Shown: one piece after another, positions 53,381 to 61,503 of the stretch
How the letters are laid out: each line of letters opens with the position of its first letter
Numbering within the stretch: the stretch's first letter is position 1
From: CADEEN01 sp963706685
GTDB lineage: Bacteria; Pseudomonadota; Gammaproteobacteria; Burkholderiales; Burkholderiaceae_C
Assembly: GCA_963706685.1 (NCBI GenBank)
Contig: CAVPMY010000005.1
Location: 186,001-250,000 of the forward strand
Direction of reading: 5' to 3'
Length of the DNA: 64,000 nucleotides
Notes under the pieces: model-generated
The model's input: the letters and a program-made list of their open reading frames with translations, nothing else
The model's database searches: none
Told to the model about the DNA's origin: nothing
Program-made: the position numbers and the translations under genes

Positions 53381-54250
53381 CTACTTGAACTCGCTTTCGC
53401 GCAACCACTTGGTGGCGACCCATTTTTCGCCGGCGATCACCGGCGCTCCGCCATGCAGGCTCTTCGTGCTGGGGTGCGGCCGGTCGTAGCTGAAAAACAC
53501 CGCGTTACCTTTGACCGGCCCCACCTCCAGGCCGACATCCGGAAAGGTCGTGCCGCCACCCTTTTGCGGGCTGTTGAGGTACATGACGATCGACGCCACC
53601 CGCTGACCACCGCGGGAGAGGATCGGCACCGTGCCGGCCTTGGTCGGATCGAAGTAGTCATGGTGCGGCTGGTATTCGGCGCCGGGCAGGTAATGCAGGA
53701 CCTGCAGACCTTCGCCATTGATCACCGGCCAGCGCAGCAACGTGGCAAGGCGCGCTTCAATCCGCGCGCAGACCTCGTTCTCGCCGCGCTCGAAGAACAT
53801 GCCTCGGCTGGTGCGCGCGACATGGACCTCGCTGCCGCCGGTGTCCATCTGCACCGTCTCCGATCGCGTCAGGCGCGGCACGGCGGCGGCGACGATGGCG
53901 TCGCACTCCTCGTCACTGAGCAGGCCGCCGAAAACGATGACGCGCGGGCTCTTCATCGCCATCACGACCTGCACCTGGCGGTCGCCGGCGTCCAGCCACA
54001 CCGGCGACTCGGCAACGTCGGCGTCGGGCACCGGCACAGCGGGCGGCAACGCGACCGCCGACTGCTCCTGTTGCCGGGCATGGTCGGCAAGAAAGCCCTG
54101 CAGCGTGTCTTCCATCGCCGCAATGGCCACGTCCTCGCTCCAGCCGCTGGCCTGCATGGCCTGCAGCACCGATTCGGGCGGGTGCCCGGCCTGGGCCTGG
54201 GCGATGATCCATTGACGCAGTTCGGGGGTGACGGCTTGCTTGACTTGCAT
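53381..54250 (-). CDS. 2OG-Fe(II) oxygenase (prolyl 4-hydroxylase-like)
   Basis: 289 residues. The C-terminal 190 residues are a P4H-type double-stranded beta-helix with the iron facial triad: H-x-D in Q-P-H-H-D-Y-F-D (about residues 195-197) and the distal His in S-L-H-G-G-A-P (about 264), plus Lys/Arg of the 2-oxoglutarate site in K-W-V-A-T-K-W-L-R. The N-terminal 50 residues form short helices (A-G-H-P-P-E-S-V-L-Q-A-M-Q-A-S-G-W) resembling a UBA-like fold. Substrate unknown. Confidence 0.9.
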   Translation of the reverse strand: MQVKQAVTPELRQWIIAQAQAGHPPESVLQAMQASGWSEDVAIAAMEDTLQGFLADHARQQEQSAVALPPAVPVPDADVAESPVWLDAGDRQVQVVMAMKSPRVIVFGGLLSDEECDAIVAAAVPRLTRSETVQMDTGGSEVHVARTSRGMFFERGENEVCARIEARLATLLRWPVINGEGLQVLHYLPGAEYQPHHDYFDPTKAGTVPILSRGGQRVASIVMYLNSPQKGGGTTFPDVGLEVGPVKGNAVFFSYDRPHPSTKSLHGGAPVIAGEKWVATKWLRESEFK

Positions 54251-54337
54251 GACGCAATTTTGCAATGCCTGCGGCAACTTTCGCGAGCGCGCGCTGGCAC
54301 AAAATCTTGCCGGTGCACCCCGTCCACCGACTACATC

Positions 54338-54748
54338 TTGAAACCAAATCATCCGGTACGCGCCGTGGCCATCTTCACCGCCGCGGTGCTCGGCACGTTG
54401 ACACCCGCCGAGTCGCGCACGGCAGCGGCAACCGCCGCGCCTCGCGCCGTCACGCCGCGCGGCCCGCTCGGCGCCGACGAACAGGCCAACATCGAACTGT
54501 TCAAGCGCCTGTCGCCGTCGGTCGTGCACATCACGACGCTGGAGACGCAACGCGACATGTTCTCGATGAACGTGATGCAGGTGCCGCGCGGCACCGGCAC
54601 CGGCTTCGTCTGGGATGACATGGGCCACATCGTCACCAACTTCCATGCGCAGCTCGAACAACGCGCGCCCGGCGAAAGCGTGACGTTGACGCTGTGGCGT
54701 GGCGGGCAATCCAGGAAGGTGGTGGTGGTGCTGGCGGCGGGGGAATGA
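54338..54748 (+). pseudogene. Internally deleted HtrA/DegP-like serine protease
   Basis: 136 residues. The N-terminal part matches trypsin-like HtrA proteases up to the catalytic His (N-I-E-L-F-K-R-L-S-P-S-V-V-H-I-T, then H-I-V-T-N-F-H). Right after N-F-H it reads A-Q-L-E-Q-R-A-P-G-E-S-V-T-L-T-L-W-R-G-G, the end of a PDZ domain. The catalytic Asp and Ser and most of the PDZ domain (about 230 residues of a normal protein near 370) are gone. The deletion keeps frame. TTG start chosen; non-functional as a protease. Confidence 0.78.
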
Positions 54749-54749
54749 C

Positions 54750-56285
54750 TCAGTCCGCACCCACGGCCCGCTGCAACGCCCAGGCCCGCAAGCCCTCGAT
54801 CGCCTCGGCCCTGGTCACCGACAAGGGCCTGGTCCGCGCCATTTCGCTGGCCACCACGGCCACGTCCGGCGCCTTGTTGGCGCCATGCGCCTCGTAGCGC
54901 GCGCCGACGATCGCCGCTTCGATCTCGGCACCCGAAAAACCGTGGCTGGCCGCCACCAGGCGCGCCAGCGCGTGGTCGTCGAACGCGATGTGGTGCTTGT
55001 CGAGGTGGATGCGCAAGATGCCGGCGCGCACCGGCTCGTCGGGCAGGTCGACGAAGAAGATGTCGTCGAAGCGGCCCTTGCGCATCAACTCGGGCGGCAG
55101 GGCCTCGATGTCGTTGGCGGTGGCGACCAGAAAGACGCTGCTCTTGCGCTCGGCCATCCAGGTCAGCAGCGTGCCGAGCATGCGTTTGCCGGCACCGGTG
55201 CCATCGCCGTCGCCGCCGCTGTTTCCACCGGCTATGCCCTTTTCGATCTCGTCCATCCACAGCACGCAGGGCTGCATGGCGTCGGCCACGCGCAGCGCTT
55301 CGCGCAGCTTGCGTTCGCTCTCGCCCTGCCACTTGTCGTAGAGCGCACCGAAATCCATGCGAAACAGCGGCACTTGCCAACTCGCCGCGATCGCCTTGGC
55401 GGCCAGGCTCTTGCCGGCACCCTGCACGCCGAGCAGCAGCACACCGCGCGGCCGCGGCAGTCCCGAGGCTTGCGGATTGAGAAAGGGTTCGCGCCGCAGG
55501 TGCAGCCAGCGCTTCAACGCCGCCATGCCGGCCACCTCGTCGAGCGTGGGCACCACTTGCTCGAAGCTCAGCACCTCGGCGCCGCCCATCAGGTCGTGCT
55601 TGACGGCCAGCACGCGTGCCAGGTCGGCGGTGTTGACGTCGCCGTCGCCGAGGACGAGCCGCGCCAGGTGGCGCACCGAGGCTTGCGGCAGGCCGACCAT
55701 GTGACGCAACAGCGAATCGAGCAGGCTGCGCGAGCCGGTGACATCGGCGCCCGCGTGTTGTTCACGGTGACGCTTGAGCTCGTCGCTGAACATCGCCTTG
55801 ACGCGCTCCAAGGTCATCGGCTCGATCTCGAAGCGGCTGGTGTGCGGCGACAACTCGTCGGGCAGCTTGATGTCGTGGCCCACGAAGGCCAACTGCAGGC
55901 CCTTGTTCTCGCAACGCAGCGCGGCTTCCTTCATTGCCCGCGTGGTCACCGGATTGCTCAGGTAGGGGTGAATGTCGAGGAACAGCACCAGCGCCGGTTC
56001 GCGCATGCGCTCCACGGCCTGCAGCGCTGCGGGCAACTGCGTGGTGTCCTCGGGCTGGTCTTTGTCGTCCTTGCTCGTGACCCTATCGAGCAACTGCAGC
56101 TTCAGACCCTGCACCACGCGCAGGCCGCTGCTGGCCGACCAGGTCCAGAGCTCGCGGCCGCTGTTCCTGCTGACGGCCATGAACAGCGCCAGCACGCGCG
56201 ACTCGTCATGCGTTTCGATCAGCGTGATCGGCGTGCGTGTGCCGAGCAGCGCTTGCAGGGCTTCGATTTGCTGCGGCGTGGGCAT
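54750..56285 (-). CDS. AAA-family ATPase, Ycf46-like
   Basis: 511 residues, intact. N-terminal part about 1-240 is a divergent AAA-like region without a good P-loop. The C-terminal AAA module has Walker A G-V-Q-G-A-G-K-S (about 270), Walker B V-L-W-M-D-E-I-E-K, sensor A-T-A-N-D-I and the R-K-G-R-F-D-D-I-F-F-V arginine finger region. Resembles Ycf46/YjoB-type proteins of uncertain role, possibly remodelling. Convergent with the htrA remnant, one base apart. Confidence 0.88.
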   Translation of the reverse strand: MPTPQQIEALQALLGTRTPITLIETHDESRVLALFMAVSRNSGRELWTWSASSGLRVVQGLKLQLLDRVTSKDDKDQPEDTTQLPAALQAVERMREPALVLFLDIHPYLSNPVTTRAMKEAALRCENKGLQLAFVGHDIKLPDELSPHTSRFEIEPMTLERVKAMFSDELKRHREQHAGADVTGSRSLLDSLLRHMVGLPQASVRHLARLVLGDGDVNTADLARVLAVKHDLMGGAEVLSFEQVVPTLDEVAGMAALKRWLHLRREPFLNPQASGLPRPRGVLLLGVQGAGKSLAAKAIAASWQVPLFRMDFGALYDKWQGESERKLREALRVADAMQPCVLWMDEIEKGIAGGNSGGDGDGTGAGKRMLGTLLTWMAERKSSVFLVATANDIEALPPELMRKGRFDDIFFVDLPDEPVRAGILRIHLDKHHIAFDDHALARLVAASHGFSGAEIEAAIVGARYEAHGANKAPDVAVVASEMARTRPLSVTRAEAIEGLRAWALQRAVGAD

Positions 56286-56348
56286 GGCGACGGCACTGTA
56301 GCGCGGCCGCTGCGCCGCCATAGCCGCCCGTTCAAGGGATGCCGCCGC

Positions 56349-59300
56349 TCACCCCACCCATCTCCTGGCGTTGCGGAACATGCGCATCCAGGGGCTGGGC
56401 TGGCTGACGTCGCCGCTGGTCCAGCTCATCTGCACGTTGCGGAAGACACGCTCGGGGTGCGGCATCAGCGCGGTGAAGCGGCCGTCGGACGTGGTCACCG
56501 CGGTCAGGCCGTCGGGGCTGCCGTTGGGGTTGGCGGGGTAGGCCTCGGTCGGCTGGCCGTGGTGGTCGACGAAGCGCATCGCGCGCTTGACGGTTTTGGC
56601 ATCGCCGCGCTGCGAGAAGTCGGCAAAGCCTTCGCCGTGGGCGACCGCGATCGGCAGGCGGCTGCCGGCCATGCCGGTGAAGAAGATCGACGGCGAGTCG
56701 AGCACCTCGACCAGCGACAGGCGGGCCTCGAACTGCTCGCTTTTGTTGCGCGTGAACTGTCGGCCAGTCGTCGGCGCCGGGGATGATCGGCGACAGCGCG
56801 GCCATCATCTGGCAGCCGTTGCACACACCCAGCGCAAAGGTGTTCGCTGCGATTGAAGAAGGTCGCGAACTGCTCGGCAAGTTGCGGATTGAACAGCATC
56901 GAGCGGGCCCAGCCCTCGCCGGCGCCGAGCGTGTCGCCATAGCTGAAGCCGCCGCAGGCGACGAAACCGATGAACTGGTCGAGCCGCGCGCGGCCGGCCT
57001 GCAGGTCGCTCATGTGCACGTCGAAGGTGTCGAAGCCGGCCAGCGTCCATCGCGTAGCTCATCTCGACATGCGAATTGACGCCCTGCTCGCGCAGGATGG
57101 CGAGCTTGGGGCGCGCCGCTGTGCACGGCGGGTGCCTCCTTCGCATCGAAGCTGAGATGCAGCTGCAGGCCCGGGTCGTCGGCGCGGCCGGCAGCCTCGT
57201 GTTCGGCGTCGGCACAGGCCGGGTTGTCGCGCTGCGCTGGCGATGCGCCAGCTGACGTCGTCCCAGGCCTGGTGCAGCTCGCGCAGCGGCGCGGTGAAGA
57301 TCGACTTGGCGTCGCGCCAGACCTCGACCACGCCGCGTTCGTTGGTCTTGCCGATGGTGTGGGCATGCCTGGACAGGCCATGCTCGCGCAGCGTCGCCAT
57401 CACCTCGTCGCGCGTCGGCCGTTCGCACCTGGATCACCACGCCGAGCTCTTCGTTGAACAGCGCGGCCAGCGTGCGCTCGTTGCGGCGCTCGCTGACCTG
57501 CGCGGCCCAGTTCTTCGAGTCGCCGTACTCGGCGCGGCTGTCGCTGATGCCGTCGCCCTCGGTGACCAGCAGATCGACATTCAGGCTGACACCGCGGTGG
57601 CCGGCAAAGGCCATTTCGCAAACGCTCGCCCACAGGCCGCCGTCGCTGCGGTCGTGATAGGCCAGCAGCTTGCCGTCTCGGCGCAGCGGATTGATCGCGG
57701 CGACCAGGGACTTCAACCGTTGCGGATCGTCGAGGTCGGGCACCCTGCATGCACCGAACTGGCCCAGCACCTGCGCCAGCATCGAGCCGGCCAGGCGCAT
57801 GCGGCCGGCGCCGAGATCGATCAGCGATCAGCGTCGTGTCGCCGGGCTGAAGTTGCGGCGTCAACGTGCCGCGCACGTCGTCGAGCGTGGCGAAGGCGGT
57901 GACGATCAGCGACACCGGCGCGGTGACCTGCTTGTTGGTCTCGCCGTCGCTCCAGCGCGTCTTGCATCGACAGCGAATCCTTGCCCACCGGCACGCCGAT
58001 GCCCAGCGCCGGGCAAAGCTCCATGCCGACGGCATGCACCGTGTCGAACAGCGCCGCGTCTTCGCCGGGCTCGCCGCAGGCCGCCATCCAGTTGCAGCGA
58101 CAGCTTGATGCGCGACAGCTCGATCGGCGCGGCCAGCAGGTTGGTGATGGCCTCGGCCACCGCCATGCGGCCCGATGGCCGGCGCGTCGAGGCGGCCAGC
58201 GGCGTGCGCTCGCCCAGGCTCATCGCTTCGCCGCGAAAGCCGCGCGTAGTCGGCCAGCGTCACGGCGCAATCGGCCACCGGCACCTGCCACGGGCCGACC
58301 ATCGGGTCGCGGTGGCTGAGGCCGCCGACCTGCGGTCGCCGATGGTGACAGGAAACGCTTGCTGGCCACCGTCGGGTGGCGCAGCACGTCGAACGCCACT
58401 TGCTCGAGCTTGACGCCGGTGAGCACCAGCGGCGGCGCGTCGCGCGCCAGACGCGCTGACGTCGCGCTGCATCTTCGGCGGCTTGCCGAGCAGCACGTCC
58501 ATCGGCATGTCGATGGCCCGCGTCCGATCGTGCCTGCCATCGGCAGCACCAGCTGCGTCGCCTCGGTGGCCACGCCGACCACGGCCAACGGGCAGCGCTC
58601 GCGCGCGCACATCTTCTCGAACAGCGGCAACGGTCGGCATCGAGCGCGATCACGTAGCGCTCCTGGCTCTCGTTGCACCAGATTTCCTTCGGCGCCAGGC
58701 CGCTTTCTTCGAGCGGCACCTTGCACAGGTCGAAGCGCGCGCCCTTGCCGGCGCCGTCGACGAGTTCGGGAAAGGCGTTGCTGATGCCGCCGGCGCCGAC
58801 ATCGTGGATGGCCAGGATCGGGTTGTGCTCGCCGAGCGCCCAGCAGTGGTTGATGACCTCCTGCGCCCGGCGCTGGATCTCCGGGTTGCCGCGCTGCACC
58901 GAATCGAAGTCGAGCGCGGCGGCGTTGCTGCCGGCGGCCATCGAACTCGCCGCGCCACCGCCCATGCCGATGCGCATGCCCGGCCCGCCGAGCTGGATCA
59001 GCAGCGTGCCGGCGGGAAACCGGATCTTCTTCGTCTGCGACGCATCGATCGTGCCGAGGCCGCCGGCGATCATGATCGGCTTGTGGTAGCCGCGGCGCAC
59101 GCCGGCCACGTCCTGCTCGAAGACGCGAAAGTAGCCGCCCAGGTTGGGCCGGCCGAACTCGTTGTTGAACGCCGCGCCGCCGAGCGGGCCTTCGGTCATG
59201 ATCTGCAGCGCGCTGGCGATGTGCTCGGGCTTGCCGATCGGCGCGCGCTCCCAGGGCTCGTCGTGCCCGGCAGGTGCAGATTGCTCACCGAGAAGCCGGT

Positions 59301-60351
59301 CAGGCCGGCCTTGGGCCTTGCACCGCGGCCGGTGGCGCCTTCGTCGCGAATCTCGCCGCCGGCGCCGGTAGACGCACCCGGGAGCGGCGATATCGCCGTC
59401 GGATGGTTGTGCGTCTCGACCTTCATCAGCACATGCGCCATGCGTCTCGCGCGGCCCGTACAGCGGCGCATTGGTGAAGCCCTGCGGCAACCAGCGCTCG
59501 ACCGCGCCGCCCTCCATCACCGCGGCGTTGTCGTTGTAGGCAATGACGGTGTGTTGCGGCGCGAGCTTCTCGGTGTTGCGGATCATGCCGAACATCGACA
59601 GCGGCTGCCTCACGCCGTCGATCGTGAACTGCGGCATTGAAGATCTTGTGGCGGCAATGTTCGCTGTTGGCCTGCGCGAACATCATCAGCTCGACGTCGG
59701 TCGGGTTGCGCTCGAGCTTGCGGAAGGCCTCGACGAGGTAGTCCATCTCGTCATCGGACAGCGCCAGGCCGAAGTCGGTGTTCGCTCGCGCCAAGGCGTT
59801 GCGGCCCGATGCCAGCACATCCACCTGCGCCATCGGCTCGGCCTCACGCTGGTCGAACAAGTGCCGCGCGGCGTCGCGCTCGAAGGCCACGCTCTCGGTC
59901 ATGCGGTCATGCAGGGCCACCGCGGCGGCCTGCAACTCGTCGGCGACAAGGGCTTGCTGCCGAACAGCCCGCCCTTGGTTTGCAGGCGGAACTCGGTGAC
60001 GCGCTCGAGGCGATGGACCGCCGTGCCACCCTGGCCATCGGCGCCGCAGTTGTGAGCGATGTCGGTGGCCTTGCTCGCCCACGGCGAGACCGTGCCCAGG
60101 CGCGGCATGACGACCACCAACGCACCCTCGCCGGCGCGAGCCGGCTCACCGTAGGTCAGCAGCGCGGCCAGCTTGTCCTGCGTCGGCCGGTCCAGCGGCA
60201 GCTCGCTCCACACCCAATGCACATGGCGCGCACTGACGCCGACGATGCGCGGGCAGGCCTGCGCGAGGCGCGCCAGCAGCGCCTGGGCGCGAAAGGCCGA
60301 CAGGGCATTGCCGCCCTCGAAGTGCATCAAGTGCTTGGGGGCGGTGGTCAT
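56349..60351 (-). CDS. purL: Phosphoribosylformylglycinamidine synthase (about 20 frame breaks)
   Basis: Large single-chain FGAM synthase of purine synthesis, about 1330 residues when corrected. N-terminus M-T-T-A-P-K-H-L-M-H-F-E-G-G. E-T-H-N-H-P-T-A-I-S-P marks the first ATP-binding domain, with G-A-G-G-I-S-N-A-F-P-E-L and R-S-D-G-G-L-W-A further on. The C-terminal glutaminase domain has G-V-C-N-G-C-Q-M-M (nucleophile Cys) and a late P-H-P-E-R-V. I count roughly 20 frame switches, dense between 57000 and 58650. All matched segments are in correct order, so I read this as one gene with many sequence errors. Confidence 0.9.
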
Positions 60352-60437
60352 GAGGCGTGCGGCAGACCCGCCGACAATGCGGGACAAGGTTTTGCGGGAA
60401 GCTCATTCTACGAAGCGAGTGGGATAATCTTTTCCCT

Positions 60438-61293
60438 ATGGCGATCACCATCAAAACTGCCGCGGAAATCGATGCCATGCGCATTGCGGGCCGACTGGCC
60501 TCCGAGGTGCTGGACTTCCTGACGCAGCATGTGCGTCCTGGCGTGACCACGCTGCAGATCGACAAGCTCGCGCACGACTACATGGTCGACGTGCAGGGCA
60601 CGACGCCGGCGACACTGAATTACTCGCCGCCGGGCTACCCGCCCTACCCGGCGTCGCTGTGCACCTCGGTGAACCACGAGGTCTGCCACGGCATTCCGGC
60701 CGAGCGGCCGTTGAAGAACGGCGACATCGTCAACATCGACGTCACCGTGATCACCCAGGACGGCTGGCACGGCGACAACAGCCGCATGTATGTCGTCGGC
60801 GACGGCAGCATCGCTGCCAAGCGCCTGTGCCACCTGACCTTCGAGGCCATGTGGAAAGGCATTGCCAGGATCAAACCCGGTGCGCGTCTGGGCGACATCG
60901 GCCATGCGATCCAGATGTACGCCGAGTACAACGGCTTTTCGGTGGTGCGCGAGTTCTGCGGCCACGGCATCGGCCAGCGATTCCATGAAGAGCCGCAGGT
61001 GCTTGCACTACGGACGCCCGGGCACGCTGGAGGAACTGGTGCCGGGCATGGTCTTCACCGTCGAGCCGATGATCAACGCCGGCCGGCGCGACATCCGCGA
61101 AGACCGCAAGGGCGGCCAGTACGACGGCTGGACCATCGTCACCCGCGACCGCTCGCTGTCGGCACAGTGGGAGCACACCGTCGTCGTCACCGAGAACAGC
61201 TACGAGGTGCTGACCGTGTCCGCCGGCAGCCCGCCGGCGCCCGACTTTGCGCCTTCGGGCTACGGGAACTCCACGCAGCCGGCGCTGGCCTGA
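60438..61293 (+). CDS. map: Methionine aminopeptidase, type I (one frame break)
   Basis: About 284 residues. Removes initiator Met. Motifs: V-N-H-E-V-C-H-G-I-P, the Asp metal ligands in N-I-D-V-T and G-D-N-S, G-H-G-I-G-Q-x-F-H-E-E-P (His), F-T-V-E-P-M (Glu) and W-E-H-T-V-V-V-T (Glu). Frame switches near 61003 (GTGCTTGCACTAC; one extra T). The last codons and stop are repeated in the 84-bp tandem array downstream. Divergent from purL, upstream of glnD. Confidence 0.94.
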
Positions 61294-61474
61294 CGTGACA
61301 GCCCATCGCTCGCTGCGCTCGCACTTCCCCGGGGGAAGGTCAGGCCGACGCTTGGGAGCGGCCCGGCGCTGGCCTGACGTGACAGCCCATCGCTCGCTGC
61401 GCTCGCACTTCCCCGGGGGAAGGTCAGGCCGACGCTTGGGAGCGGCCCGGCGCTGGCCTGACGTGACAGCCCAT
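61281..61474. repeat. 84-bp tandem repeat (2.3 identical copies) at the 3' end of map
   Basis: Units 61281-61364 and 61365-61448 are identical, followed by the first 26 bases of a third copy to 61474. Each unit starts with the last map codons GCG CTG GCC TGA. Each contains the perfect inverted repeat GGCCTGAC / GTCAGGCC, about 45 bases apart (61287-61294 and 61339-61346 in copy 1), and the hairpin-forming CTTCCCCGGGGGAAG. The mini-hairpin sequence GCGCAGC occurs on the minus strand. Fills the map-glnD spacer. Confidence 0.92.
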
Positions 61475-61503
61475 TGCACGTCTGAGTGACCGTGTCTGCC
61501 GTC

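Noticed and set aside
61281..61474. CRISPR array
   Set aside because: The units are directly adjacent with no unique spacers, 84 bp long, and there are no cas genes.
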